36,007 nt of DNA, taken from assembly GCF_000469345.1 (NCBI RefSeq), contig NZ_KI271108.1, positions 21,196 to 57,202 on the forward strand, given 5' to 3'. A program made the translations under genes and the position numbers. Positions 6,932 to 15,641 of this stretch are shown piece by piece. Positions within the stretch are counted from its first letter, which is position 1. Every line of letters starts with the position of its first letter. Under the pieces are notes generated by a model. The model searched no databases. It saw only the letters and a list, made by a program, of their open reading frames with translations, and was not told the DNA's origin. The stretch is from Eubacterium ramulus ATCC 29099. GTDB lineage: Bacteria; Bacillota; Clostridia; Lachnospirales; Lachnospiraceae.

Positions 6932-6960
6932 ACTCCCCGGATTTTTCCGGGGAGTTTTCT
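6932..6960 (+). terminator. Terminator of the rpsF-ssb-rpsR operon
   Basis: A 9-bp GC-rich stem ACTCCCCGG / CCGGGGAGT around ATTTTT, followed by TTTTCTGT. It ends only 20 nt before the start codon of the next gene. Confidence 0.93.
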
Positions 6961-6979
6961 GTATTCTTCAGAGACAAAT

Positions 6980-8842
6980 ATGAAAAAAATAAAGAACGTT
7001 TTTCGTTACTTGCATTACACATTCGGATTATTAAAATTGAATATAGGTACACTTCTTGTGTTTGAACTTTTATATAAATTTGCATCTATGGCGGTATTTA
7101 AACCGTTACTTACGGGAGTAATGAAGCTGGCACTGAAGGCACAGGGGCTGAGTTATTTGTCAGATGAAACCATCGGAACTTTTATCCGGTCCCCGCTGAC
7201 CTGGTTTTTCCTGCTTTTGATCGTGCTGGGAATGGCATTTTTTACGCTGTTTGATATCTGCTGTATCATTACCTGCATCCATGCCTCTTTCCGGAAGCAG
7301 GCGATGCCGCTGCTGGCACTGATGCGAAAGGGATTGAAAACGTCTTTGCGGGTCATCTATCAGAGAAATATCGTGATGATCCTCTATCTGCTGATCATTA
7401 TCCCCATGACCCATGCACTGGTAATCTCCGGTTATATTACAAAATTTACGGTGCCGCAGTTTATTGTGGATTATATTATGACCCATACCTGGCTGGCGAT
7501 TTTATATATTGGATTCTGGATTTATATCGGACTTCGCTCCTTTCATTGGATTTACAGTCTGCATTATTTCTGCCTGGAAAACTGTAACTTCAAGCAGGCG
7601 AGAAAGCGCAGCTGGAAACTGCAGGAGAATCATTACTGGACGGATCTGATCATTGTGCTGGGATGGAGTGCAGCCTGCATCGGTATTTATTACGGCGTGA
7701 TCCTGGTTGGATCCTGGCTGGTGTCCAGAGTCAATCAGGCGTTACCGACACAGGATCTGTTCAGCAGTCTGACCCTTTCCGGGATTTCTTTGCTGATGGA
7801 CGTGTGCGGTGCACTGTTTTTCTGTTTTGATCTTCCGTTATTTTTTATCTGCATCAGTCTGTTATTCTATTATCGTAAGGCTGCCGCCGGTGAGCGGATT
7901 CCACGGGTTTTCCGGGATCTGGACAATGCTTACCGGATTACCAATACGAGATGGGTAAAGAAAATTTATGTGTATCGAAAACGGATCATTGCCCTCAGCA
8001 TCGTGGTGGTGATCGGGGTCAATTTTGCATACAATTTTGCAGACCGGCGCGGTGTATTACATATGGGGCTGGGCAATCCGGTGGAAGTGACGGCGCATCG
8101 CGGGTATTCTGCAGCCTATCCGGAGAATACAATTCCGGCATTCAAGGGAGCCATTCAGGTGGGAGCTGACTGGGCGGAACTGGATGTACAGCAGACAGCA
8201 GACGGTGAAGTGATCGTTATGCATGATTCTAATCTGAAACGGACGACAGGACTGGATAAGGAAGTCTGGCAGGTGACCTGGGATGAAATCAAAGACCTGG
8301 ATAATGGCAGCTGGTTTGATAAAAAATATCAGACTGTGCGGATTCCGACACTGGAAGAAGTGCTGAAAGTCTGCCGTGGCAAGATCCATTTGAATATCGA
8401 GATCAAGCCCAGCGGACATGACAAGGATCTGGAGGAGCAGGTGGCGAAACTGCTGAAAAAGTATCATATGAGGGATACTTGTGTGGTTTCTTCCCTGAAG
8501 TATGATTCTCTGCGCAAGATCAAGGAGGCGGACGATTCCATCGAAACCGCATATATTACATCTGTATCGTATGGAAACTTTACAGATCTGGAATATGCAG
8601 ACGGTTACAGTGTGGAGTCAACACTGCTGAGCAAGAGTTTCGTAAATAAGGCACAGAAGGCCGGGAAACAGATCTATGTCTGGACAGTGAATTCGGAAGA
8701 ACGCCTGGAAAAAGTCGTAGGTATGGGAATTGACAATGTGATCACGGATGATCCTGTCATGGCAAAAGAACTGATCTATGAACAGGAACACAGCACGTTC
8801 TGGGACAGATATGTGAAACAGTTGCTTCAGATAGGAAAGTAG
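6980..8842 (+). CDS. Membrane-anchored glycerophosphodiester phosphodiesterase
   Basis: A 620-residue two-part protein. Residues 1-350 are a polytopic membrane domain with about seven to eight hydrophobic segments, as in GDPD proteins carrying the GDPD-associated membrane domain. Residues 367-612 are a GDPD TIM barrel with HRG (H373, R374), PENT (E382), E400/D402 in AELDVQQT and general acid/base H415 in MHDSNL. The family hydrolyses glycerophosphodiesters to glycerol-3-phosphate and an alcohol. The catalytic domain sits after the last helix; whether it faces outward, towards lipoteichoic or phospholipid head groups, is inference. The start has a poor RBS (CAGAGA) and lies 20 nt after the rpsR terminator, with no convincing promoter between, so expression is probably low or uses an unusual signal. 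A truncated repeat A follows the stop. Confidence 0.92.
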   Translation: MKKIKNVFRYLHYTFGLLKLNIGTLLVFELLYKFASMAVFKPLLTGVMKLALKAQGLSYLSDETIGTFIRSPLTWFFLLLIVLGMAFFTLFDICCIITCIHASFRKQAMPLLALMRKGLKTSLRVIYQRNIVMILYLLIIIPMTHALVISGYITKFTVPQFIVDYIMTHTWLAILYIGFWIYIGLRSFHWIYSLHYFCLENCNFKQARKRSWKLQENHYWTDLIIVLGWSAACIGIYYGVILVGSWLVSRVNQALPTQDLFSSLTLSGISLLMDVCGALFFCFDLPLFFICISLLFYYRKAAAGERIPRVFRDLDNAYRITNTRWVKKIYVYRKRIIALSIVVVIGVNFAYNFADRRGVLHMGLGNPVEVTAHRGYSAAYPENTIPAFKGAIQVGADWAELDVQQTADGEVIVMHDSNLKRTTGLDKEVWQVTWDEIKDLDNGSWFDKKYQTVRIPTLEEVLKVCRGKIHLNIEIKPSGHDKDLEEQVAKLLKKYHMRDTCVVSSLKYDSLRKIKEADDSIETAYITSVSYGNFTDLEYADGYSVESTLLSKSFVNKAQKAGKQIYVWTVNSEERLEKVVGMGIDNVITDDPVMAKELIYEQEHSTFWDRYVKQLLQIGK

Positions 8843-8850
8843 TGATGTGT

Positions 8851-8872
8851 GGATTGAGAATGTCCGCTTTAC
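8851..8872. repeat. Dispersed repeat A, truncated copy 3
   Basis: The 22 bp ggattgagaatgtccgcttt plus ac match the 3' end of repeat A with a single mismatch. The copy lacks the left half, so the AAAGCGGA arm of the hairpin is missing. It lies 8 nt past the stop codon of the GDPD gene. Confidence 0.6.
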
Positions 8873-8932
8873 TACATATGATGAGTGAACTGTAACGAAA
8901 CATATGAACAGTTAGCAATATAAAACAGGGGC

Positions 8933-8961
8933 TTTCTAATGAGGGGGAAATGTGGTATACT
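8933..8961 (+). promoter_or_regulatory. Extended -10 promoter of gdpP-rplI-dnaB
   Basis: TGTGGTATACTAT (8951-8963) contains TATACT with a TG-n extension. The -35 position (TTTCTA, 17-nt spacing) is weak, as is usual for extended -10 promoters. The same 13-mer recurs at 23854-23866 ahead of pth. Confidence 0.65.
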
Positions 8962-9027
8962 ATGTTGAATAGTATCGGTTTTGTATACCGGCCGGAAGAA
9001 TAATTTCGGCAGTATAAAGGAGTTAGC

Positions 9028-11073
9028 ATGAGACAGGATGTTAAGTTGAAGGGTAAATTAAAAGGATATACACAGACACCGCTGGTACTGACGGCACTGT
9101 TTGGAGCCATGGATGTCTGGATGTATGTGCTGAATATCAAGGCGGGTATTCTGGGAAGTGTTTTCGTAGGCATTTATTTTTTTGTGATGCTGTTTGTGTA
9201 CTGGCGGAACAAACCGATCCTGATGAATGAGCTGATCGATTTTGCCACACAGTACGGTACGGTACAGAAACGTCTGCTGAATGAGTTTGAAGTGCCGTAT
9301 GCGGTGATGGATGCCACGGGAAAACTGTTGTGGATGAACCGTCAGTTTGAAGCATTATCGGAAAAAAATAAAGGATATCACAAATCCATCACGACGATTT
9401 TTCCACAGATCACAAGAGAACTGATGGAGAAAGAAGATGAGTTGGAGCTTGTTGTGGAGCGGGAAGAATGTGTGTACCGCGCTTCTGTGCACAAGATTCA
9501 TTTTACAGATATTCTGCATGAGAGCAGCAGCATCGAGCTGACAGAGAAAGTGCAGTATCTACAGGTCATCTATCTCTTTGATGAGACGCAGCTGACCCGG
9601 TACCGCATTGAAAACCAGGAAATGCAGATGGTACCTGCGTTGGTATATATTGATAATTATGACGAAGTCCTGGATACCGTGGAAGAGGTAAAGAAATCTC
9701 TGCTGGTCGCACTGGTAGACCGTAAGGTGACCAAATTTTTTGCATCCATCGACGGTCTGGTAAAAAAGACTGAGAACGACAAGTACTTTGTCGTGTTCCA
9801 GCATAAATATCTGGAAAAAATGGAAGAGGAAAAATTCAGCCTTCTGGAGGATGTCAAAAGTATCAAGGTTGGAAATGAGATGTCTGTCACTCTCAGTATG
9901 GGAATCGGTTATGTGGGAAATGATTATACGAAGAATTACGAGTATTCCCGTATGGCCATTGACCTGGCACTGGGACGAGGCGGAGATCAGGTGGTCGTAA
10001 AGACCAGAGATAGAATATCTTATTTTGGCGGAAGCAACCGTCAGGTAGACAAATCTACCCGTGTAAAGGCCAGAGTGAAAGCACTGGCGCTGCGCGAAAT
10101 TATGATCACCCGTGACAAATTCTTTGTCATGGGACATAAGATTGCAGACATTGATTCTTTTGGTGCGGCTATCGGTATTTACTGTGCGGCCCGTCAGCTG
10201 GGCAAAAAGGCACAGATTGTAATTGATGAGGTCAATACGACACTGCGTCCGCTGAAGGAATGTTTTACACCGGAGAATGGATATCCGGACGACATGTTTA
10301 TCCCTAGCCAGCTGGCACTGGATGAGATTGATTCCCACACGGCATTGATCGTGGTGGATACAAACCGGCCGAGTTATACGGAATGTCCGAATCTGCTGAA
10401 CCGGGCAAAGGCTATCGTTGTCTTTGATCATCATCGTCAGTGTGAGGATGTGGTGAAAAATGCGGTGCTTTCCTACACGGAGCCGTATGCTTCTTCCACC
10501 TGCGAGATGATCGCGGAAGTGTTACAGTATTTTGATGAAGATATCAAACTTTCCACACAGGAGGCAGATGCTATTTATGCGGGAATTTTGATTGATACCA
10601 ATAATTTTGTATCCAAAACAGGTGTCCGTACTTTTGAGGCAGCAGCATATCTGCGACGGTGCGGAGCAGAGGTTACCAGAGTGCGCAAGATGCTCCGGAA
10701 TGATATGGATGCGTACAAAGCGAGAGCGGAAGCCGTGCGGCATGCAGAAGTGTTCCACAATATGTTTGCTATCAGCGTGTGCCCGGCGGACAATATTGAG
10801 AGCCCGACGGTGGCGTGTGCACAGGCAGCGAATGAACTGCTGAATATCATCGGCATCAAGGCTTCTTTTGTGCTGACGGAGTACCATGACCGGATTTATA
10901 TCAGCGCGCGGTCGATTGATGAAATCAATGTGCAGCTCGTTATGGAACGTCTGGGTGGCGGCGGTCATATGAATTCCGCAGGAGCGCAGCTCACCGGCTG
11001 TACGCTGGAGGATGCGAAGCGGACCATAGAAAATACACTTGATGAGATGATCAGGGAAGGAGATATTAAGTAA
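9028..11073 (+). CDS. gdpP: Cyclic-di-AMP phosphodiesterase, GdpP/YybT type
   Basis: A 681-residue membrane protein with the full GdpP layout: two N-terminal helices (about 18-33 and 40-58), a PAS-like domain (about 85-190), a degenerate GGDEF domain (about 200-335) and C-terminal DHH/DHHA1 phosphodiesterase domains. Catalytic residues are visible: H370, D374 and D376 in GHKIADIDSFG, D444, the D467-H468-H469 motif, and the glycine-rich GGGGHMNSAGAQ of DHHA1. By family knowledge it hydrolyses c-di-AMP to pApA and thereby sets potassium, osmotic and cell-wall homeostasis; the PAS domain can bind haem and the degenerate GGDEF has weak ATPase activity in known members. Its stop codon abuts the rplI ATG. 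The order gdpP-rplI-dnaB is the classical Bacillota order. Confidence 0.96.
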   Translation: MRQDVKLKGKLKGYTQTPLVLTALFGAMDVWMYVLNIKAGILGSVFVGIYFFVMLFVYWRNKPILMNELIDFATQYGTVQKRLLNEFEVPYAVMDATGKLLWMNRQFEALSEKNKGYHKSITTIFPQITRELMEKEDELELVVEREECVYRASVHKIHFTDILHESSSIELTEKVQYLQVIYLFDETQLTRYRIENQEMQMVPALVYIDNYDEVLDTVEEVKKSLLVALVDRKVTKFFASIDGLVKKTENDKYFVVFQHKYLEKMEEEKFSLLEDVKSIKVGNEMSVTLSMGIGYVGNDYTKNYEYSRMAIDLALGRGGDQVVVKTRDRISYFGGSNRQVDKSTRVKARVKALALREIMITRDKFFVMGHKIADIDSFGAAIGIYCAARQLGKKAQIVIDEVNTTLRPLKECFTPENGYPDDMFIPSQLALDEIDSHTALIVVDTNRPSYTECPNLLNRAKAIVVFDHHRQCEDVVKNAVLSYTEPYASSTCEMIAEVLQYFDEDIKLSTQEADAIYAGILIDTNNFVSKTGVRTFEAAAYLRRCGAEVTRVRKMLRNDMDAYKARAEAVRHAEVFHNMFAISVCPADNIESPTVACAQAANELLNIIGIKASFVLTEYHDRIYISARSIDEINVQLVMERLGGGGHMNSAGAQLTGCTLEDAKRTIENTLDEMIREGDIK

Positions 11074-11520
11074 ATGAAAGTGATTTTATTACAGGATGTA
11101 AAGTCTCTCGGTAAAAAGGGAGAGATTGTAAACGTAAGTGATGCTTATGCAAGAAACGTTATTTTTGCAAAAAAACTGGGACTGGAAGCAACCGGAAAGA
11201 ATTTAAATGATCTGAAGCTTCAGAACAAACATGCAGAGAAAGTTGCAGAAGAACAGCTGGAAGCAGCTCAGGAACTTGCAAAGGATCTGGAAGATAAATT
11301 TGTGGAAGTCAAGATGAAAGCCGGTGAGGGCGGACGTACCTTTGGTTCTGTTTCCACAAAAGAGATTTCCGCAGCAGTGAAAGAACAGCTTGGTCTGGAT
11401 ATTGACAAAAAGAAAATGTCTCTGAACATCCCGATTAAATCCTTTGGAACTTTCGATGTGGCGATCAAGCTGCATGCAAAAGTAACCGGATCACTGAGAG
11501 TGAAAGTAACAGAGGCATAA
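11074..11520 (+). CDS. rplI: 50S ribosomal protein L9
   Basis: A 148-residue L9 with the standard two-domain form: an N-terminal rRNA-binding domain ([29 protein letters not shown] pattern), a long helix (about 45-75) and a C-terminal domain. Its ATG follows the gdpP stop directly. The RBS GGAAGGAG lies inside the end of gdpP, which implies translational coupling. Normal length; no anomalies. Confidence 0.98.
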   Translation: MKVILLQDVKSLGKKGEIVNVSDAYARNVIFAKKLGLEATGKNLNDLKLQNKHAEKVAEEQLEAAQELAKDLEDKFVEVKMKAGEGGRTFGSVSTKEISAAVKEQLGLDIDKKKMSLNIPIKSFGTFDVAIKLHAKVTGSLRVKVTEA

Positions 11521-11615
11521 CGCAGTTAAGCCATAACTGTATCAGCAGTGTCGGAAATGATGCCGGTGATACGAAAAAGAAAATGTCACTCATATAGAAA
11601 GGAATGGCAGAATAT

Positions 11616-12944
11616 ATGGAAGAGGCTCTGGTAAAACGGATCATGCCTCACAGCCTGGAGGCAGAACAGTCCGTCATCGGATCCATGATCATGGACCGGG
11701 ATGCAATCCTTACAGCCTCTGAGCAGCTGGTGAAGGATGATTTTTATCATCAGCAATATGGAATCCTGTTTGAGACGATCACGGAACTGTTCAACAGTGG
11801 TGCACCGGTGGATCTGATCACTCTTCAGAACCGTCTGCGGGAGAAGAATGTACCGCCGGAGATCAGCAGTCTGGAATATGTCGGTGATCTGGTGACTACA
11901 GTTCCGACGTCTGCAAACGTAAAATATTATGCGGAGATCGTAAAAGAGAAAGCGGTGCTTCGCAAACTGATCAAAATCAACGAACAGATCGCAGATACCT
12001 GCTATCTGGGAAACGAAAGTCTGGAAGTAATTCTGGAAGAGACCGAGAAAAGCATTTTCAATCTGCTTCAGAGCCGGAGCAACAGTGATTATGTACCGAT
12101 CAAACAGGTGGTGTTAAATGCTCTGGACAAGATTGAAATTGCATCCAGGACCCAGGGAAATGTCACTGGTATTCCTACCGGTTTTGTGGATCTGGACTAC
12201 AAATTGTCCGGTCTGCAGCCATCAGATATGATCCTGGTGGCTGCACGACCGTCTATGGGTAAAACAGCCTTTGTGTTGAATATTGCCCAGTATGCAGCAT
12301 TTCATGAGGATATGGCCACTGCAATCTTCAGCCTGGAGATGTCAAAAGAGCAGCTGGTAAATCGTCTGTTTTCACTGGAATCCCGAGTGGATGCACAGCT
12401 GCTCCGTTCCGGTAACCTGTCCGACGCAGACTGGGAGAAGCTCATCGAAGGCGCGGGAACCATTGGAAAATCACATCTGATCATCGACGATACGCCTGGT
12501 ATCTCAATCTCAGAGCTTCGCAGCAAGTGCAGAAAATATAAACTGGAACATGATCTGAAGCTGGTTATCATCGATTACCTGCAGCTGATGTCCGGATCCG
12601 GCAGAAGCGATTCGCGCCAGCAGGAAATCTCAGATATCTCCCGTTCATTAAAGCAGCTGGCCAGGGAGTTGAACGTACCGGTTATTGCACTGTCACAGCT
12701 GAGCCGACAGGTAGAGCAGCGTCCGGATCACAGACCGATGCTTTCAGATCTGCGAGAGTCCGGAGCCATCGAGCAGGATGCCGATGTGGTTATGTTTATC
12801 TATCGAGACGATTATTACAACAAAGATTCAGAGAATAAAGGAATTGCGGAGATCATCATCGCCAAGCAGCGTAACGGTCCGATCGGAACAGTCAATCTCG
12901 TATGGTTGCCGCAGTATACGAAATTTGCAAACATGGAGAAATAA
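11616..12944 (+). CDS. dnaB: Replicative DNA helicase DnaB
   Basis: A 442-residue hexameric replicative helicase. The N-terminal domain (about 5-105) starts with RIMPHSLEAEQSVIGSM. The RecA-like C-terminal domain has Walker A ARPSMGKT (210-217), Walker B LVIIDYLQLM and the arginine-finger region near SRQVEQRPDHRPMLSDLRESG. No intein is present. Two in-frame ATGs are possible. I choose 11616 (MEEALVKR), because an ATG at 11604 directly abuts the AAAGGA element with no spacing; the first adds only MAEY. It is loaded by DnaI/DnaD-type partners, which are encoded here at 16.9-19.2 kb. It follows rplI after a 95-nt spacer and precedes the DtxR-type regulator by 24 nt. Confidence 0.96.
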   Translation: MEEALVKRIMPHSLEAEQSVIGSMIMDRDAILTASEQLVKDDFYHQQYGILFETITELFNSGAPVDLITLQNRLREKNVPPEISSLEYVGDLVTTVPTSANVKYYAEIVKEKAVLRKLIKINEQIADTCYLGNESLEVILEETEKSIFNLLQSRSNSDYVPIKQVVLNALDKIEIASRTQGNVTGIPTGFVDLDYKLSGLQPSDMILVAARPSMGKTAFVLNIAQYAAFHEDMATAIFSLEMSKEQLVNRLFSLESRVDAQLLRSGNLSDADWEKLIEGAGTIGKSHLIIDDTPGISISELRSKCRKYKLEHDLKLVIIDYLQLMSGSGRSDSRQQEISDISRSLKQLARELNVPVIALSQLSRQVEQRPDHRPMLSDLRESGAIEQDADVVMFIYRDDYYNKDSENKGIAEIIIAKQRNGPIGTVNLVWLPQYTKFANMEK

Positions 12945-12968
12945 AGAAACAACAGGGAGGTATAGGGA

Positions 12969-13346
12969 ATGCAAATTCATCAGTCAGCAGAAGATTATCT
13001 GGAGTGTATTTTAAAATTAAGCAAACAGCGTCCGGTGGTTCGTTCCATCGATATTGCCAATGATATGAACTACTCCAAACCAAGTATCAGTGTTGCCATG
13101 AAAAATCTGCGTTTAAACGGTTACATCAACGTGGATGAGAGCGGATTTATCACACTGACAGACAGTGGTATGGAGATCGCTTCCAATATTTATGACCGTC
13201 ATCTCATTCTGAAAAAATGGCTGGAATTCCTGGGAATTTCACCGGAGACGGCAGAACAGGATGCGTGCAAGATTGAGCATACGCTGAGCAAGGAGACGTA
13301 TGCAGCACTGCGTAAACACATCATCGAAGAGATGGGCGAAGAGTAA
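12969..13346 (+). CDS. DtxR/MntR-family metal-dependent transcriptional regulator
   Basis: A 125-residue regulator with an N-terminal winged helix-turn-helix (SAEDYLECILKLSK through SKPSISVAMKNLRLNGYI) and a dimerisation/metal domain, without the SH3-like third domain, so it is the short MntR form. Probable metal ligands by alignment with MntR/DtxR are D9, E12, H78, C100, E103 and H104. The MntR position E99 is Cys here (DACKIEH), as in DtxR/IdeR, so iron rather than manganese may be the co-repressor; that is inference. The RBS GGGAGG lies 9 nt before ATG. It is the last gene of the gdpP-rplI-dnaB transcript, an unexpected place for a metalloregulator, and no metal transporter is nearby. Confidence 0.88.
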   Translation: MQIHQSAEDYLECILKLSKQRPVVRSIDIANDMNYSKPSISVAMKNLRLNGYINVDESGFITLTDSGMEIASNIYDRHLILKKWLEFLGISPETAEQDACKIEHTLSKETYAALRKHIIEEMGEE

Positions 13347-13380
13347 GAAACGGCAAAAACGCATATTGATAAAAGCAAGG

Positions 13381-13430
13381 AAAGACTTTGGGCTTGTGCA
13401 TAATAATGCATGGTCACAAGGTCTTTTTTT
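13381..13430 (+). terminator. Terminator of the gdpP-rplI-dnaB-dtxR operon
   Basis: AAAGAC pairs with GTCTTT and, after an internal loop, CTTGTG pairs with CACAAG. The helix is followed by a run of seven T. Confidence 0.75.
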
Positions 13431-13578
13431 GTGGAAAAAGAAACGGAAATCAGATAGAAATTTTTGTACTGCACAACAAAAATGTTGTGCTGGGTGATGG
13501 AAAATGTTTCAGATTATGCAAAAAACGTGTACAAACACGTCTGAATGTGAAGAAAATGACAAAATTGAAAAAAAATGT

Positions 13579-14978
<1,400 letters not shown>

Positions 14979-15040
14979 TACAGGATTACAGAGAGAAAAT
15001 CTTTCCTGATTGGCATGTAATTTGCTCAATGAATAAGTGA

Positions 15041-15080
15041 AAAGGTTATGGGACAAGACGATTGTTCCATAACCTTTTTT
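15041..15080 (+). terminator. gdhA terminator
   Basis: A 16-bp stem (AAAGGTTATGGGACAA / TTGTTCCATAACCTTT, one G-U pair) with a 5-nt loop and a following T run. Confidence 0.93.
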
Positions 15081-15155
15081 TGAGAAAAAAAACGACTAAG
15101 AAATAAAAAAAAATGCGAGACAATTCAGTAAAAGTAACGGTTTTTGAAAAGATGC

Positions 15156-15189
15156 TTGTAAAATTGCGGAATAAGGGCTAAACTACAAT
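15156..15189 (+). promoter_or_regulatory. Probable promoter of the Crh-like gene
   Basis: TTGTAA (15156-15161), 17 nt, TAAACT (15179-15184). The overlapping TACAAT (15184-15189) is a better -10 but lacks a good -35. The register is uncertain. Confidence 0.45.
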
Positions 15190-15217
15190 AGTATTAGACG
15201 GAGGTTAGGAAAAGCGT

Positions 15218-15472
15218 ATGAGTAAGAAAGAAATTGTCATTGCAGATGTCGTAGACAAGTACGATAATCCAATTGCAGAGCTGGTACAGGTAGCCTGCCA
15301 GTTTTCAAGCTCACTGTATTTAGTACGGGGAAATCATCGGATTAATGCAAAAAGCATTATGGGAATTATGGCATTTAACCCGCACAATGGTGTAGAAGTT
15401 GAGATTGAAGCTGATGGAGCAGATGAGGCAGAGGCATTGACTGCCATGGAGAAATTTTTGCTCTGCATGTAA
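15218..15472 (+). CDS. HPr-like protein lacking the PTS histidine (Crh-like)
   Basis: An 84-residue protein with the HPr fold pattern: LVQVACQFSSSLYL (22-35), NAKSIMGIMAF (43-53) and the C-terminal GADEAEALTAME. Ungapped alignment with B. subtilis HPr places Tyr15 where the PEP-phosphorylated His15 should be, and the surrounding GIHARPA motif is degraded to KYDNPIA. Ser46, the HPr-kinase target, is kept in KSIMG. This is the signature of Crh, the catabolite-repression HPr paralog that works with CcpA but cannot carry PTS phosphate. Function as a CcpA cofactor is inference. It stands alone, with RBS GGAGG/AGGA, its own promoter region and a strong terminator, not next to ptsI. Confidence 0.85.
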   Translation: MSKKEIVIADVVDKYDNPIAELVQVACQFSSSLYLVRGNHRINAKSIMGIMAFNPHNGVEVEIEADGADEAEALTAMEKFLLCM

Positions 15473-15493
15473 CTTATAGTATATCAACAGTTT

Positions 15494-15525
15494 AAAAAAG
15501 CATCAGAATGTCTGATGCTTTTTTT
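15494..15525. terminator. Terminator after the Crh-like gene
   Basis: AAAAAAGCATCAGA / TCTGATGCTTTTTT with an ATG loop. A/T-tracts on both sides could make it work in either direction. Confidence 0.92.
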
Positions 15526-15580
15526 GTTTGAGAGGAAATTATGATAAATTTCCTCTCAAACAAAAGCACTTCGTGCAAAC
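15526..15580. repeat. Structured repeat B, copy 1
   Basis: A perfect 15-bp stem GTTTGAGAGGAAATT (15526-15540) / AATTTCCTCTCAAAC (15547-15561) with loop ATGATA. It is followed by AAAAGCACTTCGTGCAAAC, itself a small GCAC-TTC-GTGC hairpin. The same architecture recurs at 31759-31814 with compensatory changes in the stem. It lies in the convergent spacer, flush with the preceding terminator. Confidence 0.8.
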
Positions 15581-15584
15581 ATAA

Positions 15585-15613
15585 AAAAAGAGCACCTTGA
15601 CAGTGCTCTTTTT
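15585..15613 (-). terminator. Terminator of the PRPP synthetase gene
   Basis: AAAAAGAGCAC / GTGCTCTTTTT. On the minus strand the stem is followed by a run of seven T. It lies 28 nt past the stop codon. Confidence 0.92.
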
Positions 15614-15641
15614 ATATATGTGCTTTTTGATTCTGTTCGGA

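Noticed and set aside
9559-10434. Long open frame antisense to gdpP
   Set aside because: Shadow of the gdpP coding frame; composition is unlike a real protein and no start signals are present.
11521-11600. Weak inverted repeat GTATCA/TGATAC in the rplI-dnaB spacer as a terminator
   Set aside because: The stem is short, the loop is large and there is no T-tract, so it does not qualify as a terminator.
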